Source of the DNA: Alphaproteobacteria bacterium
Lineage (GTDB): Bacteria; Pseudomonadota; Alphaproteobacteria; Sphingomonadales; Sphingomonadaceae
Direction of reading: 5' to 3'
DNA: 18,874 nt
Assembly: GCA_018830415.1 (NCBI GenBank)
Contig: JAHJSJ010000165.1
Location: 1-18,874 of the forward strand
The notes under the pieces were generated by a model that worked only from the letters and a program-made list of their open reading frames with translations, had not been told where the DNA came from and did not search any database. The position numbers and the translations under genes are program-made. Shown in pieces: positions 7,635-13,362 of this stretch; the first letter of the stretch is position 1, and every line of letters begins with the position of its first letter.

Positions 7635-7808
7635 ATGTTGACTGCAAAAGAGCTTGTCTGGCTCCATGACCTGCAACTGAATCTCGCGATCAGGCGCGAC
7701 TGGGTCGCTGTCGCTCATCTGCAATGCCTGATGGACCGGATCGTGGATGAACACCCCGTTCTCGCGAGCGACTCAAATCCGGCCGGTCACGGTGCTGTTC
7801 TGCATTGA
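7635..7808 (+). CDS. Small hypothetical protein, 57 aa
   Basis: ATG 7635 has a well-placed GGAG (7624-7627) seven bases upstream. The product is a predominantly helical small protein (L-V-W-L-H-D-L-Q-L-N-L-A-I-R-R-D-W-V-A-V-A-H-L-Q) followed by a polar, flexible C-terminus. No family recognised. It lies alone on the plus strand, pointing toward the 3' end of the minus-strand operon with a 69-base gap. An overlapping 44-codon frame upstream (7535-7669) has a comparable Shine-Dalgarno, so which frame is used is unclear. Confidence 0.4.
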   Translation: MLTAKELVWLHDLQLNLAIRRDWVAVAHLQCLMDRIVDEHPVLASDSNPAGHGAVLH

Positions 7809-7877
7809 TGAATGTGACCACCGGACCTGGCAGCGGTCGCGGGCCGAGGTATGTTCAGCGCAGGCCGGAGCGTCTAT

Positions 7878-8354
7878 TCAAGACAGATCGAGGGCGTTGC
7901 GCAGTGCGCGGCGCCCCTGCTCGGTCAATGTTACTGAAGGGACGGCACCTGCGGCACTTGCCATGCTTGATGGCATCCGCTCGACCAACCCGTATGCGAT
8001 CAGTCCAGCAATCTGGCGCAAGGCGGTTTCCGGCCCGATATTCCATTGCTTTTCGCTGTCCGACACACGCAAACAGCCGCCCGTGTGCTCACTGACAAGC
8101 AAGTCCAGCAGGATGGTCCATCCAGAGTCTGCACATAGCGTGGACGGAAGGTGTCGTGCTCTGGCACGCCTTCGTGCAAGCTCATCAGCTGCCAAAGCAA
8201 TCAGTGCCTCTGTTTCAGCTGGTTGCTGAGGTGGCGAGCCAGGCTCAGGATCTTGGCCGACCGCGCTCTGCTTGGCTCTGCGTTCTGCAGCTTGCAAAAT
8301 GTGCCTGGTCAAATACGCGCATCTTTCTGAAGACGCGGACTTTGTATCACTCAC
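7878..8354 (-). CDS. Winged-helix transcriptional regulator, MarR-like
   Basis: A 158-aa protein, last gene of a six-gene minus-strand operon. Start chosen at GTG 8354 because it overlaps the JAB gene stop by 4 bases (GTGA); an ATG further upstream would lie deep inside that gene. The first ~55 residues are polar and probably flexible. Then come an Arg-rich helix A-R-R-R-A-R-A-R-H, the core W-T-I-L-L-D-L-L-V, a predicted helix-turn-helix around T-A-L-R-Q-I-A-G-L-I-A-Y-G-L-V-E-R, and the wing V-T-L-T-E-Q-G near the C-terminus. The core order matches the divergent regulator at 11005-11502, so I judge them paralogues. DNA target unknown; autoregulation of the operon or control of the shared intergenic region is inferred. 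Confidence 0.7.
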   Translation of the reverse strand: MSDTKSASSERCAYLTRHILQAAERRAKQSAVGQDPEPGSPPQQPAETEALIALAADELARRRARARHLPSTLCADSGWTILLDLLVSEHTGGCLRVSDSEKQWNIGPETALRQIAGLIAYGLVERMPSSMASAAGAVPSVTLTEQGRRALRNALDLS

Positions 8355-8932
8355 AGCAATCCCCTGTCTTTCATGCTGACAACTTCGCGCCTTCCGACGA
8401 TCAGGTGGTCTTCGATACACAGGCCTAGATCTCGGGCCTGAAGCACCAATGCTTTTGTGGTTGTTATGTCCAAAACGCTGGGTTGAGCGTTGCCTGAGGG
8501 GTGATTATGCGCAAGCAGAATTCTATCCGCGTCGAGTTTCATCGCTCTGCCGAAGATGCGACGCGGCGTAAGCAGCAGATGGCCGCTCCCGCCCTCCGCA
8601 ATCGTTTCTTCGGAGATCACGAATCCCTGATTGTCGGCGAAGATGGCGATCATCCGCTCTTCTTGAAGCTCTTGCATCGATGCCAGCAAATAGGCGCACA
8701 AGGCACGCCGATTTGCACCGAGCGGTGTCCGGGTCAGTTCCTCCCGCATGCCGTCGTGCATAATTCGCCTAACAACCAGGAATGCGTCGATCCACGCCTC
8801 GCCTTTGTCCGCGACCGCGCGCAGTTCGATGTCCGTGGCTTGAGCGATACGCCCGATCGACCCGAATCGATAAAGCAACCGCTCGGCAAGCAGATGCGGT
8901 TGGCCATGGAGCGGCGTGAGCAGGTTGGTCAG
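8351..8932 (-). CDS. RadC-like JAB-domain (JAMM metalloprotease-fold) protein
   Basis: A protein of about 193 aa. An N-terminal helical region resembling the RadC helix-hairpin-helix part (L-L-Y-R-F-G-S-I-G-R-I) precedes a JAB domain with the full metal-binding signature H-N-H-P-S-G...P-S-V-L-D (His142, His144, Asp155 counted from 8932). The RadC-style segment G-F-V-I-S-E-E-T-I-A-E-G-G is also present. RadC proteins are named for DNA repair, but their biochemical role is unsettled and they often travel on mobile elements. The start is uncertain: no ATG, GTG or TTG lies near the expected N-terminus. A CTG at 8932 overlaps the upstream stop (CTGA), which I prefer; the frame stays open up to 9121. 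Its stop overlaps the regulator start. Confidence 0.8.
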   Translation of the reverse strand: MTNLLTPLHGQPHLLAERLLYRFGSIGRIAQATDIELRAVADKGEAWIDAFLVVRRIMHDGMREELTRTPLGANRRALCAYLLASMQELQEERMIAIFADNQGFVISEETIAEGGSGHLLLTPRRIFGRAMKLDADRILLAHNHPSGNAQPSVLDITTTKALVLQARDLGLCIEDHLIVGRREVVSMKDRGLL

Positions 8933-9369
8933 GTGCTGTTTGCTGTTGCACGCACCCGGCTGCGGTGCAGGAATGTGCCCAGGCCGGTGGGAAGGATCGC
9001 GATCCAGACGGGCCAGCGTTCCATTACCGCGTAGGCAAAAGCGGGTATCGGCATCTCCAGCGCCCTCAACAGGTGCGCCGTCACCGCGATCAATTGCGCA
9101 GACCCTACCCACAACGTCCACCAGCGGTCAAAGCAAAGTGCGACCCTGACGACGGCAACGAGTGCCAAGGCGTCGAGCAAAAAACGTACAAGATGCAGTT
9201 GCTCATAATCCGCCTGATGAGGAGGGACGGCAAAAAAATCATAAAGGCTTCCGATGACCAGCATCGCCGCGTAGATTGTTGCAACATGTCGTTCAGGCTT
9301 CCCTCCGGACCGCCAAGCGGCGATGAGAACGGCAAGCAGCAATGCAACCTGGATAAGAAATCGTACCAT
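8929..9369 (-). CDS. Multi-pass inner-membrane protein, unknown function
   Basis: A 146-aa hydrophobic protein with four or five predicted transmembrane helices: F-L-I-Q-V-A-L-L-L-A-V-L-I-A-A-W near the N-terminus, A-T-I-Y-A-A-M-L-V-I-G-S-L, F-L-L-D-A-L-A-L-V-A-V-V-R-V-A, W-V-G-S-A-Q-L-I-A-V-T-A-H-L-L, and a last segment with W-P-V-W-I-A-I-L-P-T-G. The C-terminal tail is basic. No family recognised. The stop at 8929 abuts or overlaps the JAB gene start, and the 108-aa gene ends 38 bases upstream, so it is the fourth gene of the operon. Pairing of a membrane protein with a JAB protein invites the idea of membrane-linked processing, but nothing here proves it. Confidence 0.72.
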   Translation of the reverse strand: MVRFLIQVALLLAVLIAAWRSGGKPERHVATIYAAMLVIGSLYDFFAVPPHQADYEQLHLVRFLLDALALVAVVRVALCFDRWWTLWVGSAQLIAVTAHLLRALEMPIPAFAYAVMERWPVWIAILPTGLGTFLHRSRVRATANST

Positions 9370-9407
9370 CGCTTGGCTGCATGCCGTTTCATCGTCTTAT
9401 CGGCAAG

Positions 9408-9734
9408 TCACGCAGCGCGCTGCTGGTGAAGTTCCGCAGTGACATCAGGGCAAAACGGAACTTCGGTTGCGCCCATTACGCGCGCAATATCGAGCAACTG
9501 GGAGTGAACACGCTTTGCTTCGGTCTGCGCGTCAATCAGGCCAGTCAAGGTCTTGTTGAGGTGGATGAGCGCCGATTGCGCTTTTACGGTGGGGGCTTCT
9601 GGAAACTCCCGTTGAGCAAGTGCAGCGCTGTGCATCAGGGCGCTCGTGGCAACGAGTGCATCGGCGATTGCAATCTCGGAAACTTCCATTTCGCGGACGA
9701 GGCGCGCGGTCGCAGCGGTCATTGTAAGTGACAT
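9408..9734 (-). CDS. Small helical protein, 108 aa, conserved-hypothetical type
   Basis: ATG 9734 has a strong AAGGAG about 7 bases upstream, which fixes the start. The product is almost entirely helical and Ala/Leu-rich: M-E-V-S-E-I-A-I-A-D-A-L-V-A-T-S-A-L-M, then A-Q-S-A-L-I-H-L-N-K-T-L-T-G-L-I-D-A-Q-T-E-A, ending in a short tail with P-F-C-P-D-V. There is no signal peptide or membrane span, so it is probably a cytosolic helical bundle. I believe similar proteins recur in sphingomonad genomes but cannot name a family. It lies between the membrane-anchored HTH gene (33 bases) and the membrane protein gene (38 bases); a partner or antagonist role within this operon is a guess. Confidence 0.7.
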   Translation of the reverse strand: MSLTMTAATARLVREMEVSEIAIADALVATSALMHSAALAQREFPEAPTVKAQSALIHLNKTLTGLIDAQTEAKRVHSQLLDIARVMGATEVPFCPDVTAELHQQRAA

Positions 9735-9767
9735 AACTTCTCCTTCGGTGGCTGGACCGGGAGTAAA

Positions 9768-10277
9768 TCAGGCCGCGAACATCGACATCAAAGCACCGGC
9801 AAACGCCATAGACAGGACTGCAACCATCAACATGGCGACAGCTCCTGCAAGCATGAACAACAACTTGCCAACAATACCGAGGTCCGAGGGTGTAAATCCC
9901 GGCCGCCGCCATTCGGTCCCGCGTTCCCAAGCAGCCCTTGCATCGAAGGTCAGGCTATCTTCGAAAATGAACGCCGCACCGGATGGCTGGCCTGAGTTTC
10001 CTGAACCGGAATACCCGGCAGCGCCTAGTATGATTGGGTCACCTATGGTTTGATCATCATGATCGCGCCACTCTCCATACATCCGCAACAGGCTGGTCCG
10101 CGGGATCGCGCCCAGCTTTGCGCGCACAGCCTCAATCCGCTTGTCAATGGTAACCGGCGCCACGCCGAGCTGTTGCGCGATCTGCTTGGAGGTGAGGTGA
10201 CAAGAAGCAAGCTCGAGCGCCTCATGCTGCTTCGCAATGAGTGATTCAAAGATGGCAAATGCTTCAGTTGAATCCAT
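9768..10277 (-). CDS. Membrane-anchored helix-turn-helix regulator (LuxR/GerE-like HTH)
   Basis: A 169-aa protein. Residues about 28-58 form a LuxR-type HTH: L-T-S-K-Q-I-A-Q-Q-L-G-V-A-P-V-T-I-D-K-R, followed by V-R-A-K-L-G. A polar, Gly/Ser-rich linker follows (G-Y-S-G-S-G-N-S-G). The C-terminus (about 137-166) is one long hydrophobic segment, L-L-F-M-L-A-G-A-V-A-M-L-M-V-A-V-L. This predicts a cytoplasmic DNA-binding head tethered to the inner membrane by a tail anchor, with no receiver domain. Release from the membrane or membrane-bound control would be ways to regulate it; neither is shown. It is the second gene of the operon, 36 bases after the 58-aa gene. Confidence 0.8.
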   Translation of the reverse strand: MDSTEAFAIFESLIAKQHEALELASCHLTSKQIAQQLGVAPVTIDKRIEAVRAKLGAIPRTSLLRMYGEWRDHDDQTIGDPIILGAAGYSGSGNSGQPSGAAFIFEDSLTFDARAAWERGTEWRRPGFTPSDLGIVGKLLFMLAGAVAMLMVAVLSMAFAGALMSMFAA

Positions 10278-10313
10278 CCGCGCAGCTTACGCTGCCGGGT
10301 CCGTCCATGCAAT

Positions 10314-10490
10314 TCAATCCTTGCTGGACGACATATTTCCTTTTGCCGCCCTCAGTTTATCAAGCGCAGAAGAGATGTCGATGCCCGCAAATATAAGACC
10401 GGCCCTGTCGCATTGCGCCAGGGCCGCTTCAGTCAATGAAATGGCGAGATCAACCTCGCCGGAATTGGTGTCTGCACGCGAATCGTTCAT
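10314..10490 (-). CDS. Small helical protein, 58 aa, first gene of the minus-strand operon
   Basis: Start taken as ATG 10490; an in-frame ATG at 10517 would add nine residues. The product has a polar N-terminus, a helix L-A-I-S-L-T-E-A-A-L-A-Q-C-D-R-A-G-L, then A-G-I-D-I-S-S-A-L-D-K-L-R-A-A-K, ending in a Ser-rich tail. Its pattern suggests a two-helix cytosolic protein. Family not recognised. It is first in the operon and faces the 514-base divergent region containing palindromes, so its promoter should lie there. A weak GGAA is the only ribosome-binding candidate. Confidence 0.6.
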   Translation of the reverse strand: MNDSRADTNSGEVDLAISLTEAALAQCDRAGLIFAGIDISSALDKLRAAKGNMSSSKD

Positions 10491-10610
10491 ATGTTTCCAT
10501 GAGTTTCTGCTGCGCAATATCCTACGGTTAACGATATGCGCAAGGTTTTGCTGAATTTTCTATACGTGAAGGCCCGGCGGCGGGGAATTCACTTCAGGCA
10601 ACGCGAGTCC

Positions 10611-10627
10611 TGTCCCTTATCGGGACA
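10611..10627. promoter_or_regulatory. Inverted repeat, candidate operator 1
   Basis: TGTCCC and GGGACA form a perfect inverted repeat separated by five bases (TTATC). Size and spacing fit a site for a dimeric regulator. It lies about 120 bases upstream of the minus-strand operon start. Which protein binds is unknown. Confidence 0.45.
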
Positions 10628-10671
10628 TCACTGCCCGATTAAATTTCTTGTAACGCACTGCGCATGGGCGC

Positions 10672-10688
10672 GCCTTTCAATGAAAGGC
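10672..10688. promoter_or_regulatory. 17-bp perfect palindrome, candidate operator 2
   Basis: GCCTTTCA and TGAAAGGC are exact complements around a single central A. A one-base loop cannot form a useful RNA hairpin, so a binding site for a dimeric protein is the better reading. It is 45 bases from operator candidate 1. MarR-type proteins favour palindromes of this length, and two such proteins flank the region. Confidence 0.5.
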
Positions 10689-10890
10689 CAAGGCAACGAA
10701 AGTTCTGCCTGCTGGTCGACCAAACCTAAAAAACTATCTGCGTATATTGCAAAACTTCGTAATTATTTTGCGCTCAACCGTAAATTCAATGCTCTTGCAA
10801 AGAGCAAAAGATTGCGCTGCCGATGATATCAAAAGAGATTTACGGCCATGCTGTTTAGCAATATCGACTTAGCCGGGCCTCCTAGACAGG

Positions 10891-10916
10891 ATACGCAAAA
10901 ATACGCATACGCAAAA
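10891..10916. repeat. Short direct repeats of ATACGC(AAAA)
   Basis: Three tandem units in 26 bases: ATACGCAAAA, ATACGC, ATACGCAAAA. They lie about 90-115 bases ahead of the plus-strand winged-helix gene, where an activator array or promoter-proximal element could sit. Confidence 0.6.
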
Positions 10917-11004
10917 GCCGTGAGAGAGTTTAACGTGAGGTAAGATAAGGTTAGTTTACACCCTCTCGATTTCAAGAGTGGTGGCCATTGGCTAAGGAGG
11001 TGAC

Positions 11005-11502
11005 GTGTTGGATACGAAATCTGCGCAGCATTATCGTCCCGGCGAAAGAGAAAGTGGATCAATTATTGCGGCGGACAGCCGCTTGGCTATTGCCGAGCAG
11101 ATGGAGGCATTTGCGATCGAGCTAAGAAGCATGTCCGACGAGCAGATGCAGGCGGTTCCGTCGGAAAGCACACTCCTTGCTTTGGCCAAAAAACTTTACT
11201 CGGCCCGCCGTAATATTGACGATATCTTTGGTATGATTGGCTTTGCAGTCAGCCCGGCATGGGACATCATGCTCGACCTTTATCAGGCTCGCGCAAAAGG
11301 CACCGAGATATCGATCAGCAGTGCCTGTATCGGTGCTGCATGTCCTTCCACTACTGGCCTGCGATGGCTTCAGGCGCTTGAGGGCATGCAGCTGATCGAA
11401 AGGCACCAGGACCCCAAGGACCGACGGCGCACAACTGTCACGCTCACCGAAAAAGGCTGGCTCCACACCGCGCAAGCCTTGAAATTTCATATGAAAAACT
11501 GA
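11005..11502 (+). CDS. Winged-helix transcriptional regulator, MarR-like
   Basis: A 165-aa protein with a strong AAGGAGG (10994-11000). GTG 11005 is 4 bases from it; TTG 11008, at 7 bases, is an equally good start. Seen: an N-terminal helix A-I-A-E-Q-M-E-A-F-A-I-E-L-R; L-Y-S-A-R-R-N-I-D-D-I-F-G; core W-D-I-M-L-D-L-Y-Q-A-R; recognition-helix region S-T-T-G-L-R-W-L-Q-A-L-E-G-M-Q-L-I-E-R; and a wing D-P-K-D-R-R-R-T-T-V-T-L-T-E-K-G. This is a standard MarR wing layout. It shares its core order with the minus-strand regulator at 7878-8354. The divergent arrangement with that operon suggests shared control through the palindromes between them, which is inferred. Confidence 0.82.
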   Translation: MLDTKSAQHYRPGERESGSIIAADSRLAIAEQMEAFAIELRSMSDEQMQAVPSESTLLALAKKLYSARRNIDDIFGMIGFAVSPAWDIMLDLYQARAKGTEISISSACIGAACPSTTGLRWLQALEGMQLIERHQDPKDRRRTTVTLTEKGWLHTAQALKFHMKN

Positions 11503-11505
11503 AAA

Positions 11506-11655
11506 TCACCGAAGGGGCTTGTTGCTTGTCTGGTGGCGCATTGTCAGCGTGTCGATGACCAGCTGAAGATGCGCTTCGGCTATCAGCTCATCAGCCTTTT
11601 AAATCTCCTCGGCGACCATTGTCATCTGATCGCTCAATCGCGTCATCTTGGGCAT
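11506..11655 (-). pseudogene. Small gene with an in-frame stop at codon 19
   Basis: On the minus strand ATG 11655 opens M-P-K-M-T-R-L-S-D-Q-M-T-M-V-A-E-E-I, then TAA, then the same frame continues K-A-D-E-L-I-A-E-A-H-L-Q-L-V-I-D-T-L-T-M-R and ends at TGA 11506. Both halves look like parts of one amphipathic helical protein of 49 residues. Readings: a recent nonsense mutation, a sequencing error, or two unrelated chance frames. It converges on the MarR-like gene, whose stop is three bases away. Confidence 0.35.
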
Positions 11656-12117
11656 CTTACATCGCCCTAGAACCAAACAAGCCAGCATAGATCAGGCGGT
11701 CGGAACCGCGCCGGGTTTGCCGGAGGCTCCAGCTCCTAAGAATGTGGAGCCCGTAGGAGCAAGGCGACGCTCAGGTATGCGCTTGAGGTGCACGAGCGCA
11801 TCCGTGGACGATCGTCCCTGTGGAGCGGCGCGATAAGTCTATGGCCGCGCTCGAAGAGCGCCAGCGCAAGGCAGAACATTCTACCTTTCAGCAAGTTCTC
11901 GGTGAGCTCGTCACAAAAAGCGATTTTGGACGAGGCCGTCGCAACGGCTCCCACCTGACGCCTCAGCTCGAAACTCGGCGAGCTGATTAGCGCGAAGTCG
12001 CCCGACAAATTCGTATGACGCATGTCCCTCAGACGCTAACAAAATCCCAGTTACACAGAAGGCCGGACACTCTCCAATGCGCGCGAATCAGGCCCCTCAA
12101 TTCATTGTTCAGGCTAC
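11656..12117. other. Degenerate stretch with competing frames, no confident gene
   Basis: Frames on both strands are short and mutually exclusive: a 95-codon minus frame (11736-12023) and a 49-codon plus frame (11841-11990, starting M-A-A-L-E-E-R-Q-R-K-A-E-H). The plus frame has a plausible charged helical composition but no homology that I recognise. A 7-bp inverted repeat GGCTCCA/TGGAGCC lies at 11725-11751. With the flanking broken genes, this looks like decayed mobile DNA. Confidence 0.4.
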
Positions 12118-12291
12118 CGCTGTTACAGTCACCAGCACCTGGAAGCCCGCCTCCATGACTTCATCAACACCTACAATTACTGGCGGCGGCTGAAGAGGCA
12201 CAAGGGCCTTTCGCCCCTCGGATACATCTGCAAATTACGGACAGCCCAGCCAAACAGGTTTGCCCTCAACCCAACCCATCGAATGCAGTGA
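12118..12291 (+). pseudogene. IS481-family transposase, 3' remnant
   Basis: From about 12118 to the TGA at 12289 the frame reads S-H-Q-H-L-E-A-R-L-H-D-F-I-N-T-Y-N, then R-R-L-K-R-H-K-G-L-S-P-L-G-Y-I-C-K and P-N-R-F-A-L-N-P-T-H-R-M. This matches the C-terminal end of IS481-type transposases, where F-x-x-x-Y-N, R-R-L-K-x-x-x-G-L-T-P and Y-I-C-K are conserved. The D-D-E catalytic domain is absent, and upstream similarity shifts frame, so the element is dead. No terminal repeats were identified. Confidence 0.75.
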
Positions 12292-12378
12292 CCAAACAGC
12301 CAGCGCAGGCGACCAAGTGGCCCGATGCGATCCCGCTTAACGATTGACTCGGTTTTCCTGCGTTGCAAGGAGGCGTAA

Positions 12379-13347
12379 ATGGCTATCTTTGACCTGGGGT
12401 ATCCCCCCTCTCAGTACCAGTCTGCGAGGCCGGGCTTTCATGGTACGAGCTTGCAGGCATTCTTTGAAGTTTTTCCCAACGACGATGCGTGCCTCGAATA
12501 CCTGTTCCGTCTTAGATTCGGGGGTGATCCGATTTGCCCAAGATGTGGCAAACGCGGGCGGTGGCGTAGATATGCTTGGCAGAAGCACTACTTTCATCCG
12601 TGCGGGGGGATAATTTCCCCGATGGCGGGGACGGCATTATCCAGAACGCATATACCAGTGCAACTATGGTTCTATGCCATGCTCCATTTTGCAAATTCCG
12701 CCCAAAGCATCTCGTCCTCCTTCCTTGCCCGACAACTGGGCGTGTCCCAGCCCACTGCGTACCGGATCAGCTCACGCATCCGTTATCATCTTGCCGCGAT
12801 TGATCATGGAAAGAAGCTCGGGGGGGCGGGCAATGAGGTTGCGATCAAGCTTGTGAAGGTTCTGCGAATCGTCAATCGCGAAACCAATGTTCAGAATAGC
12901 GCAATGTTGCTTATTCTCTGTGATGACCACCAGGCCAATGCCACTGTTATCGTTAAACCTCGACAGAAAAATATGCTGCCTGTTTTGAAAAATAAGACAT
13001 TGGAGGGATCAAAATTCATTACAGATTGCTATTGGACCCATCGTAGCATCACAGGTTACACATCAAGAACGAATAAAGTTGAATTTATACCAGATTATTA
13101 TTATTCTGAAATAAATAATCATAAAAATGGATTATTCCAGTATTTCAGTCTTAGTTTTGCAGATCAATTTAAAGGTGTCGGACTAAAAAACGCATGGCTT
13201 TATCTCAAAGAGTATGAATTTCGTTACAACAGGAGAGCAAACTCAGCTCACACCTTTTGGGACATGGTGGATCACTTCCCCCTCTTTTCGGTGGCGGCTT
13301 TTGAACAGATGCGCGCGGCCAATTTTATTCCGCGCGCCGGTCAATAG
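12379..13347 (+). CDS. IS1595-family transposase homologue with degenerate active site
   Basis: A 322-aa intact frame; AAGGAGG lies 5 bases before ATG 12379. Domains: an N-terminal zinc-ribbon-like part (C-P-R-C-G-K at about residue 53, then H-P-C-G), a helical linker G-T-A-L-S-R-T...W-F-Y-A-M-L-H-F-A-N, an HTH-like region (Q-L-G-V-S-Q-P-T-A-Y-R-I), and an ISXO2-like DDE-fold domain. The segment that should read V-E-V-D-E is N-E-V-A-I-K, so the first catalytic Asp is lost. T-D-C-Y keeps the second Asp. The third block H-K-N-G-L-F-Q-Y-F-S aligns with the usual H-T-N-G-I-E-S-F-W-S but lacks the Glu, and the following L-K-R is replaced. The fold seems retained while catalysis is not. A non-catalytic partner of the next gene is one reading; recent decay without frame loss is the other. 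Confidence 0.85.
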   Translation: MAIFDLGYPPSQYQSARPGFHGTSLQAFFEVFPNDDACLEYLFRLRFGGDPICPRCGKRGRWRRYAWQKHYFHPCGGIISPMAGTALSRTHIPVQLWFYAMLHFANSAQSISSSFLARQLGVSQPTAYRISSRIRYHLAAIDHGKKLGGAGNEVAIKLVKVLRIVNRETNVQNSAMLLILCDDHQANATVIVKPRQKNMLPVLKNKTLEGSKFITDCYWTHRSITGYTSRTNKVEFIPDYYYSEINNHKNGLFQYFSLSFADQFKGVGLKNAWLYLKEYEFRYNRRANSAHTFWDMVDHFPLFSVAAFEQMRAANFIPRAGQ

Positions 13348-13362
13348 GAAGGGGATAGGCAT

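Larger units (their letters stand above)
10491..11004. promoter_or_regulatory. Divergent control region between two regulator-containing transcription units
   Basis: 514 bases with no convincing gene separate the minus-strand six-gene operon from the plus-strand MarR-like gene. The region is AT-richer than its surroundings. It holds two perfect inverted repeats (10611-10627 and 10672-10688) and a direct repeat of ATACGC units (10891-10916). A 96-codon plus frame starting at 10536 is basic, low in complexity and lacks a ribosome-binding site, so I do not accept it. Confidence 0.55.

Noticed and set aside
8351..10490. A known phage-defence or toxin-antitoxin system in the minus-strand operon
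   Set aside because: No nuclease, NTPase, kinase or recognised toxin domain is visible; a RadC/JAB protein alone does not justify a defence label.
10536..10826. 96-codon plus frame in the divergent region
   Set aside because: Very basic composition, no ribosome-binding site and no domain; it covers the palindromes and looks like chance.
11725..11751. GGCTCCA/TGGAGCC stem as a terminator
   Set aside because: No T-run follows and no gene ends beside it.
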